Source of the DNA: Mesorhizobium loti
GTDB lineage: Bacteria > Pseudomonadota > Alphaproteobacteria > Rhizobiales > Rhizobiaceae
Direction of reading: 5' to 3'
DNA length: 64,000 nt
Assembly (NCBI GenBank): GCA_002356515.1
Contig: AP017605.1
Coordinates: forward strand, 3,178,501-3,242,500
Positions 9,322-18,420 of this stretch are shown in pieces. Each line of letters begins with the position of its first letter. Position 1 is the stretch's first letter. A program made the translations under genes and the position numbers. The notes beneath the pieces were generated by a model that did not search any database, was not told where the DNA came from, and saw only the letters and a list, made by a program, of their open reading frames with translations.

Positions 9322-9630
9322 TTACTTCGCCGATTTGTTCGCGATGATATCCAATTTATGAATTTCCGGTGTTTTGGCGAACATGTCGCCGGCCTTGATC
9401 TTCTCCATCAACCCAGCGGCGACCTTTCCGTTGAGATGCGCGTCGCGTCCCGCCTCGTCGTCGAAGGTATCGAATATAGCGAAAGAGGAAGGTCCTTCCT
9501 GAATCGCATACCATGTGATCGTTCCGGGTTCGGCGTCCACCAAAGGAACCGCGGACCGCAGGAAGTCCGCCACCTCTTTCTCCTTGCCGGGCTTGGCTTC
9601 AAGCGGAACGTACAGCGCGAACTTTGTCAT
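9322..9630 (-). CDS. Putative quinol monooxygenase (ABM domain)
   Basis: A 102-residue antibiotic-biosynthesis-monooxygenase-type protein (YgiN-like dimeric ferredoxin fold). Features are the N-terminal strand KFALYVPLEAKPGKEKEVADFL, the central WYAIQEGPSSFAIFDTFDD segment, and the AHLNGKVAAGL helix. Relatives are cofactor-free monooxygenases or small quinol-binding proteins. The ATG at 9630 is favoured over 9642 because GGAGAG lies 4 bases upstream of it. It sits between the broken and intact DUF983 copies. Confidence 0.88.
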   Translation of the reverse strand: MTKFALYVPLEAKPGKEKEVADFLRSAVPLVDAEPGTITWYAIQEGPSSFAIFDTFDDEAGRDAHLNGKVAAGLMEKIKAGDMFAKTPEIHKLDIIANKSAK

Positions 9631-9642
9631 TCTGCTCTCCAT

Positions 9643-10054
9643 GTTGTGATCTTCGCCAGTTCTGTCGGGCTGACCCTACGCTTAACGTACGGGCCTGTCG
9701 CGCCCTAACTCGCAACCGAACGATTAAGGTACAGAAAGGGAACAATGGTTGCACGTCGTTGCGCTGGTCGGGTATCATACTGCCCATGGGATGGACCTTC
9801 GGATCACTGATCGAATGCAGGATGCAGGTGACGACGCATTGCGTCCAATCAGCCACACGAAGACGTTGGACCTCGCTGATACCTCGCCGACGGTTCGGCC
9901 CCATGAACCTGTGATCGGCGGACTCTGACATCGAGCTCGTTGCCTCCGATGGCCCTGCGGACACCAAGCGAGCGACCAGGCAGATACCCAACCTGCAAAA
10001 TGACAAGGGTTAGAAACGTCCCGCCAAGCGCCGTCCAGACTGATGCTGCTCTGG
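9643..10054. other. Intergenic region, no gene seen
   Basis: About 410 bases without a convincing reading frame. The open frames here overlap each other on both strands and show no coding-like composition. Confidence 0.4.
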
Positions 10055-10534
10055 TTAGTCGTGCGGCTCTAACCTTCGGCGGTCGGCTTCAGCGGCATGC
10101 CAATCTCGATCGATCGAACCTTCTGCCGCCTTATGGAAATACTGAGAACAGACGAGCCAACCTTTAAGCGGTCGGAGTAACAATATGCATGCCCCAACGG
10201 TCAGAGGCAGGCTCGTGAGAATGTGAATCCAGAAAGGTGGCTCCAACCGCAACTGAAGCCAAAGCGCAAATGCAAGGGCTGGGAATGCAACAATCGACAT
10301 TGAGAAGAATGCAGGCCCATCGGCAGGATCGGCGAAGGAAAAATCGAGTCCACAGACATCACAACTTGGAGCAAGTTTCAGATAGCCTGCGAACAGGTGT
10401 CCCTGCTGACATCGCGGGCATTGGCCCTTGAACCCGGTCAGGATCGGATTCGTGGTTTCGTTATAGTCAGTTTTGACCGGAAACGATGTCGCAATCGATA
10501 GCGCTATTTTCCTGTCTGGATGGTCGTCGGCCAT
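10055..10534 (-). CDS. DUF983 family zinc-ribbon membrane protein
   Basis: A 159-residue DUF983 protein. An N-terminal zinc ribbon (CPRCQQGHLF...CDVCGLDF, residues about 37-60) is followed by two membrane segments (AFPALAFALWLQL and ILTSLPLTVGACILLL) and a short cytoplasmic tail. The family is widespread in alphaproteobacteria, often near respiratory or cox genes, but its biochemical role is not established. The frame is open further upstream to 10654, but the ATG at 10534 matches family length and keeps the first conserved block. A broken duplicate lies 1 kb away. Confidence 0.88.
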   Translation of the reverse strand: MADDHPDRKIALSIATSFPVKTDYNETTNPILTGFKGQCPRCQQGHLFAGYLKLAPSCDVCGLDFSFADPADGPAFFSMSIVAFPALAFALWLQLRLEPPFWIHILTSLPLTVGACILLLRPLKGWLVCSQYFHKAAEGSIDRDWHAAEADRRRLEPHD

Positions 10535-11012
10535 ATTGGTCTCCGCGTGTTTGGCGGGAGCACCTGATTTGGCTTCCAAGCGTCCACACGCCGGTGGAGG
10601 CGGACGACCTGGGGAATGTACGCTTCCGCCAGAGGTTAGCGAGTCAATTCCCAACAGGGTAAGGGTCAGAGATCATTCTGAAGCCAAAGAAGCGTTAGTC
10701 CACAATCCCCGCCATGCGGACAAAGGCCCGTCGATGCTTCTCAGTGGCGGGCTTTCTTTTTTGTCGCGTCCAGTCCTTGAAGACGCCACACCAAAATCGG
10801 TAGTCCGCTTCGCGGCCGGCGAAACGCGCTTCCAGCGCACACCAGCGGCTGCGGTCGCTGCGTGTGATCCATAAAGCTCGACCGCTGCTTGGATGGCCCG
10901 GCTCGGATTACGGCGGCCCGCACATGCCCATAACCGGTCGACTGTTAAGAAGGATCCCGAATCCGCTGCACAGAATGCCTCTAGTATTCCCCGAATCCGA
11001 CCCCTCGCCTGG
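10535..11012. other. Intergenic region with one imperfect hairpin
   Basis: About 480 bases without a recognised gene. An imperfect GCCCGTC...GGCGGGC hairpin followed by TTTCTTTTTT at about 10727-10762 could be a plus-strand terminator, but no plus-strand gene precedes it. Confidence 0.35.
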
Positions 11013-12653
11013 TCAGGCACTCACCGGAACCAACATTTGCAGTCGGGGAGGTTCGTCCGCAAGGTCGGCCAGCATGCGATTACGTCCGCCTTGCTTCGCG
11101 GCATAAAGCAGCCGATCTGCGCGCCCGATAGCGGTATCGATTGTCTCATTCCCCCCTAGCAGGACTAGCCCGCCACTTAGGGTGACAGCCTTTCCAGATT
11201 CCTCGATCCGCGACTTCATCGCATCGCTTCGAACCCGCTCCGCAACCCTCTGAACGTCGCTATTGTCATCGATTGGGAGCACGACGACGAACTCTTCTCC
11301 TCCCCAGCGACAGGCGAGGTCAAACGGACGTTTCGTTCTTAGGAGGCTTTCGCCGACCTGCTGAAGGACACGGTCCCCGGCTAGGTGTCCATAGCTGTCG
11401 TTGATCGACTTGAAGAAGTCGATATCCAGAATCAGAACGGCAAGAGCGGCGTGCTTGCGCCTTGCAAAGGCAAGGATTGGCGGCAGCTTGTCGTACAGTC
11501 CACGGCGGTTCAGAAGCCTCGTCAGCGGATCATAGTGGGTCAGCATCGTTACCTTAACAAGTGCACCTCGCAGTCGCCAGGCAATGGCCCCGACCAATCC
11601 GAACAATGCAATCATGAACCAGGTGGGTGCGCTGTCGTTGGCGGCAGCTGCAAACAGCTCCCCGCGCCTCAGCTTGTGGACAAGTCGCAATTGGTTCGCA
11701 GCGATGGGAGCGCTCATCCACATGTCCCCGCTCGCGTCTTCACTGAACTTCGCTCCCGTATCGCGCAACGGTGCGCTGACAACGGTGCCGGGCGTGAAAT
11801 CTTCCTGACTCGCGATGAGATGGTCGCCGTCGCTGACCAGAATGCTTTCGCCAATGGCAGTGCCAAGACCAATGAGCAACTGCATTGTGCTGACGCGCAC
11901 ATCAAGGGCCACTACCCCGAGGAAGCGGCCGTCCGCGTATACAGGTTCAGCAAGTGTTACAATCCACCCCTGTCCAGCCAGATCGTCATATGGGCCGGCG
12001 ACGACCATCCCAGCCGTCGGATCTGATGGGGGCGCGGCTCGAGTCCAGTAGTCCTGCTTGTATATTTGGGGGTCGAACCGGAAAGAGCGTCCGCCCCGAT
12101 CCGGCGCAAGATAGAGGAAATCGTCTGCCGACTGGTAGTAGAACCACACGACATCAGAGCTCGCGCCCGACATGGCTTCTACGACCGGGTCTATGGCGAG
12201 CGCAGACCATATTTCATGCCGTCGGTCTGCAGTTGGAATCGGCATCGTCCCGCTCAGTGAACCGCGTGCTTCAGGAACGTCTGCCAGCTCCCAGGTCTCC
12301 TTCTGCTCCATGGGTAGGAATGTCAGTTTGGATTCGCTCGCGTGGTCCTCGGTTGCGAAACGATCCAGGACGAGGGAGCGCATCGCGGTCAGCGTCTCCT
12401 CGTGAAAACTCGCAAACTTCGACAACAGCAGGCTTCGGCTGGCGAACGTGTCTTCCGCAACTGTCTTGAATTGAGCGACGTGGGCGACAAACGTGCCGAC
12501 CCCAACGGTCACCGCCGCAAGAGCGGCCCCGACTACGCAGACAGCCAAAAGGCTTCTACCACTCACGATGACCTCTAGAGACTTCGGACGCCGCCTGGCT
12601 CCATGCAGCGACCTGCTGTTTAAGGCCGTGCTCTTCCGGCTCTCGACGGGCAT
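11013..12653 (-). CDS. Membrane diguanylate cyclase with extracytoplasmic Cache-like sensor
   Basis: A 546-residue membrane diguanylate cyclase. The N-terminus has one membrane helix (SLLAVCVVGAALAAVTVGVGTF), then a periplasmic region of about 270 residues resembling dCache sensors (WFYYQSADDFLYLAPDRGG; QDYWTRAAPPS), a second membrane helix (WFMIALFGLVGAIAWRL), and a C-terminal GGDEF domain. The active-site motif is GGEEF, and an RPFD inhibitory I-site lies five residues before it, so both synthesis of c-di-GMP and product inhibition look intact. It is followed on the same strand orientation by the LOV-GGDEF-EAL gene upstream of it, so the two may act in the same signalling network. Confidence 0.93.
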   Translation of the reverse strand: MPVESRKSTALNSRSLHGARRRPKSLEVIVSGRSLLAVCVVGAALAAVTVGVGTFVAHVAQFKTVAEDTFASRSLLLSKFASFHEETLTAMRSLVLDRFATEDHASESKLTFLPMEQKETWELADVPEARGSLSGTMPIPTADRRHEIWSALAIDPVVEAMSGASSDVVWFYYQSADDFLYLAPDRGGRSFRFDPQIYKQDYWTRAAPPSDPTAGMVVAGPYDDLAGQGWIVTLAEPVYADGRFLGVVALDVRVSTMQLLIGLGTAIGESILVSDGDHLIASQEDFTPGTVVSAPLRDTGAKFSEDASGDMWMSAPIAANQLRLVHKLRRGELFAAAANDSAPTWFMIALFGLVGAIAWRLRGALVKVTMLTHYDPLTRLLNRRGLYDKLPPILAFARRKHAALAVLILDIDFFKSINDSYGHLAGDRVLQQVGESLLRTKRPFDLACRWGGEEFVVVLPIDDNSDVQRVAERVRSDAMKSRIEESGKAVTLSGGLVLLGGNETIDTAIGRADRLLYAAKQGGRNRMLADLADEPPRLQMLVPVSA

Positions 12654-12776
12654 CGGGAGTTCGATGATGACGCCTTGGGCAGAATTGAAACCGCGACGCC
12701 GTACCTACCGCACGGCCCTCACCAAGCTGCCCGCGAAGGCTCAGCGCGTCGACACTGATGGATAGGTCACGCACGA

Positions 12777-14528
12777 TCATACCCGTTCGGCGGCTTCGGT
12801 GCCGGCGCAGGCCGACTCGAAGGCTTCACCGTCCACAGGGCGACCGAACAGGTGGCCTTGTCCGATCGGACACCCCATGCCCGCGAGCAGTGTGCGCTGG
12901 GCCTCGTTCTCAATGCCCTCCGCTATAACGGCAAGACCGAGCGAGCGCCCGAGGTCGATGATGGACCGCACGATTACCGCCTTCGAGGGGCTGGCCGCGA
13001 TACCGCTGACGAAACTGCGGTCGATCTTGATTCCCGTCACCGGGAACGTCTCGATCAATCGGAGGCTCGAGTAGCCGGTCCCGAAATCGTCTACCGAGAG
13101 GCCGACACCGAGGCCTCGCAGCCGGCGGAATGCCTCAAGCACGTGGGGGGTGTTCTCGAGCAGCACGCTCTCCGTGATCTCAAGCGTCAGCCAGCTTGGC
13201 TGTGCATCAGTCTGGCGCAGGATCCGATCTAATATCTCTGCCATGTCGCGGTGCAGGAATTCGGTGGCGGATACGTTGATGGCAAAGCGCAACGGTCGCT
13301 CGCGTTGCTGGTTCACGCGCCGGGCAAAGGCGGCGACGCGGGCAAGGCCGCGTTCGCCAAGGTCGAGGAGCAGGCCGGTTCGCTCGGCCGCCTCGATGAA
13401 GCGTCCCGGCGGCTGGCTGCCGAACAGGGGATGGTTCCATCGGATCAGTGCTTCGGCGCCCACCCACTCGCCGGTGGAGAGGTCGACCTGGGGCTGGAAA
13501 TGATGGACGAACTCGTCGTTGGCGATCGCCACCTTCAGCTCTCTCGTCATCCGGACGCGGTGGGATGCCTCCTCCGCGTCTTCGCGCCGGAACCGGCGGG
13601 GCCCGTTGAACGGATCCGACTTGGCCGCCCGCAGTGACGTGCCGGCATTGCGGAGCAGGGAGATGGCACTGCCGCTCGCTTCAGCGATCGCATAGCCGAT
13701 AGCAAAGCGCAGCGAGATGTTGGCGCCGGGGACGATGAAGTCGGGGGCAAGCGCCGCGGCAACGCCGTCGGCGATCCGCTGACCGTCCTCTTCATCGGGC
13801 AGTTCGAACGCCAGGGCAAATTCGTTGGCTCCCATCCGCGCGACCAGGACTGCCCCGGTCTCCCTCAGCCTGCGCCCGGTCTCCTGCAGGAGGGCATCCC
13901 CGACATCAAAGCCATAGCCGGTATTGACGTCGTGAAAGCCGAGGACGTCGACCTTTACGATTAGCGGCAGTCCGGACTGCTTGGAGAACCGACGTTCGAC
14001 GCCGACAATGAACGACTGACGGTTCAGACACCCTGTCGCAGCGTCGAAGTTAGCGGCTCGGTCCAGGGCTATTTCCGCTTGCCGCATGGCCGACACGTCG
14101 CGGAGAATGCCGAGGTAGAGCAGGTCGCCGCCGACCGCGATGGGTCTCAGGCTGAGGCGGTTCCAGAAGGCCGATCCGTCCTTGCGGTAGTTTCGCAGGG
14201 TAACGTCCACCGGCTCGGCGGCCCCTATGGCCTGGCGGATGCGGGCGACCTCCGGTTGATCGCGTTCGTTGCCCTGCAGGTAGCGGCAGTCCTTGCCCAG
14301 CACGTCGCGCGAGCCATATCCTGTCAAGCGTTCGAAAGCCTTGTTGACGTAAAGGAGCGGGGAACTTCCCCCCGAAACGCGAGCAATGGCGATGCCGTCC
14401 GACAGTTCGTCGAGCAGCGTCGGGAACGTCGAGCGAAGCGTCGCGTTGGCCTCGAGACCTTGTTCGTTGGTGGCCGCCCGACCAGGTCCGGTGAAATCAG
14501 CGGCCGAAAATTTCTTGAACTGTTCCAT
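12777..14528 (-). CDS. LOV-GGDEF-EAL protein, candidate blue-light-controlled c-di-GMP phosphodiesterase
   Basis: A 583-residue protein with a LOV-type PAS domain (about residues 35-150), a GGDEF domain (155-310) and an EAL domain (325-575). The LOV domain has GKDCRYLQG with the photoactive cysteine at residue 81, preceded by YVNKAFERLTGY and followed by NYRKDGSAFWN, all standard flavin-binding LOV blocks; the usual Asn before the cysteine is Asp. The GGDEF motif is degenerate (GANEF, 233-237), so cyclase activity is unlikely. The EAL domain keeps EAL (359-361), NVSATEF, EITES, DDFGTGYSS, KIDRSF and AEGIE, so phosphodiesterase activity is likely. Soluble, no membrane helices. Confidence 0.9.
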   Translation of the reverse strand: MEQFKKFSAADFTGPGRAATNEQGLEANATLRSTFPTLLDELSDGIAIARVSGGSSPLLYVNKAFERLTGYGSRDVLGKDCRYLQGNERDQPEVARIRQAIGAAEPVDVTLRNYRKDGSAFWNRLSLRPIAVGGDLLYLGILRDVSAMRQAEIALDRAANFDAATGCLNRQSFIVGVERRFSKQSGLPLIVKVDVLGFHDVNTGYGFDVGDALLQETGRRLRETGAVLVARMGANEFALAFELPDEEDGQRIADGVAAALAPDFIVPGANISLRFAIGYAIAEASGSAISLLRNAGTSLRAAKSDPFNGPRRFRREDAEEASHRVRMTRELKVAIANDEFVHHFQPQVDLSTGEWVGAEALIRWNHPLFGSQPPGRFIEAAERTGLLLDLGERGLARVAAFARRVNQQRERPLRFAINVSATEFLHRDMAEILDRILRQTDAQPSWLTLEITESVLLENTPHVLEAFRRLRGLGVGLSVDDFGTGYSSLRLIETFPVTGIKIDRSFVSGIAASPSKAVIVRSIIDLGRSLGLAVIAEGIENEAQRTLLAGMGCPIGQGHLFGRPVDGEAFESACAGTEAAERV

Positions 14529-14593
14529 TGGCCAAACGTGGTGCGATCCACTTGACCGGGCAATGCGCCGCCTGGGCCGTTTCGAGCCAATTT

Positions 14594-15580
14594 TCAGCCG
14601 GGATCGGCCAAAGGTGGGCGTGCACCATCCCCCGCGGTCCGGAACCGATCGCGGTACTCGGACGGAGTCGCCCCGATATGGGCAAGAAACGCGCGGCGCA
14701 TCGCTCGCGATGAGCCAAAGCCGGTCTTGGCTGCAATCGTATCGATCTTCAGCCGGCTGCCTTCGATGAGGTAGCGGGCGACGTCGATCCGCGTAAGGTC
14801 GACATATTCGGATGGTGGGATACCGACCTCCTGAGCGAAAACCCGTGTGAAATTGCGCGCGCTCATCGCGGCGATCCTGGCCAAAGCGTCGACGGACAAG
14901 TCGGCGTTAGGGTGGTTGAGGATGTGTTGCTGGACGCTGTTGAGACGGCTGCGGTCGAGGGTCTGCGCCGCCAGATGTACGCTGAACTGAGACTGGTCGC
15001 CGGGCCTTTTCAGAAACACGACGAGGCGTCGGGCCACGTAGAGTGCCACCTCCCGGCCTAGATCCTCCTCGACCAGCGAAAGGCCCAGGTCGATTGCCGC
15101 GCTCGAACCGGCGGAGGAGATCAGAGGGCCGTCGCGGACAAATACCCGATCGCCATCCACTTTTGCTTCGGGGAAGCGCTCGGCCAGCAGGGACGCGAAT
15201 TGCCAGTGCGTGGTCACCCGGCGGCCGCTAAGCAGCCCCGCATCGCCAAGCAGGAAGGCGCCGGTGCAAACCGAACCGTAGCGTCGTGCCTGCGGAGCCA
15301 TCCGGGTAAGCCAATCGATGACGTCGCTTCCTGGCGAATTGGGAGTTCCCACGCTTCCAGCCACAAGAAGCGTGTCGGGGCAATCCGGGCTCGCGAGATA
15401 TGATGAGTCCGGCAAGACCCGGAGCCCCGACCCGCAACGGACCGGGCCATCGTCCTGCGCGACGATCGAAACCTCGTAGAAGGTCTTTGCGGCGCGAGCG
15501 TTCGCTTCAGCGAACACGTCCGTGAGGCCGGCAAGTTCGAGCGCGTGGACGTTCGATGGCACGAAGATGACGACCTGCAT
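14594..15580 (-). CDS. GlxA family transcriptional regulator (DJ-1/PfpI plus AraC HTH)
   Basis: A 328-residue regulator. The N-terminal 190 residues form a DJ-1/PfpI amidase-like domain (nucleophile-elbow-like GSVCTGAFLLGDAGLL), and the C-terminal 110 residues form an AraC-type double HTH (LSVDALARIAAMSARNFTRVF; KIDTIAAKTGFGSSRAMRRAF). Relatives control catabolism of quaternary amines or amino acids, sensing small metabolites. It stands alone between the LOV protein and a gene-poor stretch, so its target is not visible here. Confidence 0.92.
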   Translation of the reverse strand: MQVVIFVPSNVHALELAGLTDVFAEANARAAKTFYEVSIVAQDDGPVRCGSGLRVLPDSSYLASPDCPDTLLVAGSVGTPNSPGSDVIDWLTRMAPQARRYGSVCTGAFLLGDAGLLSGRRVTTHWQFASLLAERFPEAKVDGDRVFVRDGPLISSAGSSAAIDLGLSLVEEDLGREVALYVARRLVVFLKRPGDQSQFSVHLAAQTLDRSRLNSVQQHILNHPNADLSVDALARIAAMSARNFTRVFAQEVGIPPSEYVDLTRIDVARYLIEGSRLKIDTIAAKTGFGSSRAMRRAFLAHIGATPSEYRDRFRTAGDGARPPLADPG

Positions 15581-16261
15581 CGGATGTCTCCGAACGGAGT
15601 GTGGCTTTTGGCGGCCGACGGCCGCCCAGTCGAATCGGGCGCAGACACCCTAGTAGGTCGTCAGGTGGTGCGAGTTGCAGGCACTATTGGCGATGCAACT
15701 GACGCTGCGGGACAACTTTCTATGCGTAACAGCCACGTGGAACTTGGTCGTTTGCAATGATCCTACACCGTCCCTGAGCCCGGCACCACACCGCCCCTCA
15801 TCTGCAAGACGGAACCATTCGGGGCGGCCGCCAGATCGCGCGGTCGCTTCGGGTCTAGAAATGGCGCGCCTGGCGAGATTCGGGTCTACTGGCTGCGTCG
15901 GATGCGAACATATGTCTGCTTTTCCGGCCTCGGTCCCGGAAAGCTGACTGTCCGCCTCCGACCCAAAGCGGTCAAACAGACGGTTCTACAATTGCTTATC
16001 GACTGGGGTTCCTGGAAGCTTTTCGAACTTTCTGGGCCGCGCCTCAGCCGAGTTGCGGGTGCTTATGGACCCGGCTTCGTTTCGCGTGAGGCGGCCGTCA
16101 GCGGGCGCAAGTGGCTCGTTGTCGTGCATTGAAAGTCGGTGGATGCCGAGCAGGCTTCGATGGACAGCTTTGCCAAGGCACCGGCTGCGGCGAAATTCAT
16201 GAGCACGATCGACGCATCCTCAATGACGATGACGCGTTACAACGTCAACCGCTAGAGGCCG
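15581..16261. other. Intergenic region, no clear gene
   Basis: About 680 bases. An open frame at 15902-16132 (+) of 76 codons has no recognisable features. Around 16140-16255 a plus-strand frame reads MDSFAKAPAAAKFMSTIDASS..., which could be the tail of a decayed gene, but I cannot name it. Confidence 0.4.
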
Positions 16262-16297
16262 CACCGTAGGCTCACCTTAATAGGTGAGCCTACGGTG
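16262..16297. repeat. Perfect 16-bp inverted repeat with TAAT loop
   Basis: CACCGTAGGCTCACCT-TAAT-AGGTGAGCCTACGGTG forms a perfect 16-bp hairpin. No T-tract follows on either strand, so it is not a standard intrinsic terminator. It could be an operator, an RNA processing hairpin, or a small non-autonomous repeat. It lies in a region without neighbouring coding genes on either side for about 270 bases or more. Confidence 0.8.
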
Positions 16298-16537
16298 GCG
16301 CACCATGGCAACCTCCTTGGCGCACACCAGAACCGAGCTGTGGACACTGCTGATCTCACCGTGATCATATTGGTGCGGGAACGGGTGATGAGTTGGCAAG
16401 CTGATTTCTCAGTCGCTACGTCAAAGTGAATAGCGCCCCCTATGTATGAAAGCGTACAAGGGGAAGGCGGCGGCCAGTCGTGGGCTCCGCTGCTTGAGAG
16501 CGACCATCGCACTCTCGCCCGCAATGGGAGCAGAGAG

Positions 16538-16759
16538 ATGCATATGCAGTCAGCCGGCATTTATCCAAACGACCTGGACACTTTGAAAATCGCGTTTGAC
16601 GCGCTGTGTGGTGAATTTAGCGTCCTTCCCGAGACCTCCGAAGCACAGGCGGTCGCTTCGGAGTTGATAAGGCTCTTTCAAACTGGCATGACCGACAACG
16701 AGATGCTGATGATCGCCATGCGTGCCCGCTGGCAGAACGACTGGAAAATTGCTGGCTAG
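16538..16759 (+). CDS. Small hypothetical protein (rhizobial stress-region type)
   Basis: A 73-residue protein starting after a GGAG site 7 bases upstream. It reads IYPNDLDTLKIAFDALCGEF in its first half and GMTDNEMLMIAMRARW near the end, an all-helical composition seen in many short conserved rhizobial proteins. No function is recognised. The frame is open upstream to 16442, but the ribosome-binding site favours the start used here. Confidence 0.65.
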   Translation: MHMQSAGIYPNDLDTLKIAFDALCGEFSVLPETSEAQAVASELIRLFQTGMTDNEMLMIAMRARWQNDWKIAG

Positions 16760-16772
16760 AGCTTCTTCGCCG

Positions 16773-16943
16773 CTATCTCCGCGATAACAGTTCGGCTGTC
16801 AGCCTCGAATTGAGCAAATTGATAAGCGCGTCGATCTCCAGCATGTCATGAAGATAGCCCGTGCTCGCCACCATTTTCCGGATGAGCTTTCGCGCGTCGC
16901 TTGTGCTCGGGAGGGATTCCCAGAGCGTCGGCTGGTCCGACAT
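16773..16943 (-). CDS. Small hypothetical protein, 56 residues
   Basis: A 56-residue frame reading MSDQPTLWESLPSTSDARKL at its start and LEIDALINLLNSR near its end. It is convergent with the preceding small gene, with 13 bases between the stops. The composition looks coding and the start codon is in a plausible place, but there is no family assignment. Confidence 0.5.
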   Translation of the reverse strand: MSDQPTLWESLPSTSDARKLIRKMVASTGYLHDMLEIDALINLLNSRLTAELLSRR

Positions 16944-17232
16944 TGGCTTTCCTCTCTACGGCAAAAGAACCAATCCCAAAAATGCTCAGAAAAAAAGCGC
17001 TTAGGCTTAGCCGAAAGAGCGACTGACACCACGTGTTACGTCATTGCGGGGTACCGTGCCGTTCTCGGGCATGTGCGAGGGGATTCGCGTCAACCTTCTC
17101 GATCGCTTCCGGAGTCGCCTTCAGCAGCCAGCGGTGTCGTCGCGAAGGCGCTGATCGCGCGTCAGGAACGCTTTGCCGGTGAGCTTTGTCGATGGTCGGG
17201 CACAGAATGCCGACGCGATGCAGAACGGCGTT

Positions 17233-17508
17233 TTAAGCCCGATCGAACGTGAAGGATGTCAGAAGCGTGGTCACAAAGTTGCTCGCCTTTTCCTTGACGA
17301 GCGTCTCCGTCCATTCGTCGGTCCCACGCAGCATCAGCCCCGTGTAGATGCTGTCTACCGCGGCCTCTTCGATGCGTTTGATGTGCGACTTGAACGCAGC
17401 TTCGCCGCCCGTCCTGTAAATATCCCGGACAATCATTCGCAGGATTTCCTGGATGGCGATTTGCCAGGCGGTGTTGATCGTCTGAAGCTCGTTCGTCGTT
17501 TCGGTCAT
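17233..17508 (-). CDS. Hypothetical helical protein
   Basis: A 91-residue protein with an excellent ribosome-binding site (AAGGAG at 17515-17520). The sequence is helical (WQIAIQEILRMIVRDIYRTGG; FKSHIKRIEEAAVDSIYTGL). Function unknown. An upstream in-frame ATG would add nine residues (MAVKIKEIW) but destroys the ribosome-binding site spacing. Confidence 0.65.
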   Translation of the reverse strand: MTETTNELQTINTAWQIAIQEILRMIVRDIYRTGGEAAFKSHIKRIEEAAVDSIYTGLMLRGTDEWTETLVKEKASNFVTTLLTSFTFDRA

Positions 17509-17679
17509 CCAGATCTCCTTGATCTTGACGGCCATCGACAAGGTGCGGCGATACGCACGCGAATTGAAATGGGTCGGTCGGCCGGACATAAGAAAGGTCA
17601 GGCAACTTTGCCCGACCTCGCTTGGTCTCATGCTTTCAACAGTGCCAGTACATCCGTGGTCAAAGGAAAGCTGAACCGA

Positions 17680-17889
17680 TCAAACGGCCTGGAGATTGCA
17701 GGCCGACATTTTGCCCGACTTGTTGTCGCGCTCCATCTCATAGCCGATCTTCTGACCTTCGACGATTTCGCGCATTCCGGCGCGTTCGACGGCAGAGATG
17801 TGAACGAAGGCGTCGGCGCCGCCGTTGTCAGGATGAATGAAGCCGAAGCCCTTGGTGGAATTGAACCATTTAACTGTGCCAGTGGTCAT
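17680..17889 (-). CDS. Cold-shock protein, CspA family
   Basis: A 69-residue single cold-shock domain. RNP1 (KGFGFIHPD) and RNP2-like (DAFVHISAVE) nucleic-acid-binding motifs are intact, after the standard MTTGTVKWFNSTKGFGF start. It acts as an RNA chaperone in the cytoplasm. The frame is open upstream, but the protein alignment and length demand the ATG at 17889. The 240 bases upstream are free of genes, as expected for the long leaders of cold-shock mRNAs, though no specific leader element was identified. Confidence 0.95.
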   Translation of the reverse strand: MTTGTVKWFNSTKGFGFIHPDNGGADAFVHISAVERAGMREIVEGQKIGYEMERDNKSGKMSACNLQAV

Positions 17890-18239
17890 GATGAACCCTT
17901 TCCATAGCAATATTGAACGACGGCAACGCAACAGCGGTGCCGCTTGTGACGATGACGATTTTGAAGGGAAGGTTCGTTCAGGGCGCGGTGCCAAACGCGC
18001 GATAACCAAAGCTCAGCAAGCAATATCGACAGGTAAATTCATATCCGGCTTCCATGGCTACGTCAACTTTTGGTTTTGGGAAATGCGGTTTCAACTTTTT
18101 GGTGCAGCCATTAAGGGTGCAATCTGACCGAATAACCCACGGAATAGATTATGCTGATGGAGGAATATAACGGCCCATTGAGCCATGTATGGCAGCCATG
18201 CAAAATCGTGCATTGCACAAAGACAAGACTTTGTCGAAA

Positions 18240-18360
18240 GTTGTCACGTCGGCCATCTACTCCTCCCAGATGCGATGCCGATGGAATGTGAGCCACACCT
18301 CCTCCCGTGGCAAACATGATATCGAACCCGCTGCCATCTCCTCCCGGCAGCGGGTTTTTT
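18240..18360 (+). ncRNA. Trans-acting small RNA of the alpha-r14 (NfeR1-like) type
   Basis: Three successive hairpins each expose an anti-Shine-Dalgarno motif. Hairpin 1 has stem CATCT/AGATG (18254-18258, 18268-18272) with loop ACTCCTCCC. Hairpin 2 has stem GCCAC/GTGGC (18292-18296, 18307-18311) with loop ACCTCCTCCC. Hairpin 3 is a rho-independent terminator with CTCCTCCC (18338-18345) in its loop and a run of six Ts. The rhizobial alpha-r14 RNAs, such as NfeR1 of Sinorhizobium meliloti, are about 120 nucleotides long and carry three such motifs, with which they base-pair to ribosome-binding sites of target mRNAs. The 5' end is estimated from that length; the promoter was not resolved. Confidence 0.85.
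18325..18360 (+). terminator. Intrinsic terminator of the alpha-r14-like sRNA
   Basis: Stem AACCCGCTGCC / GGCAGCGGGTT followed by T6. The loop carries the third CTCCTCCC motif, so it serves both as terminator and as target-binding loop. Confidence 0.9.
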
Positions 18361-18420
18361 CATGCCATCAAGATCCGCGTAAATTTTTTTGCAAAGGGTC
18401 TTGAAGCTGTTTTCGACGCT

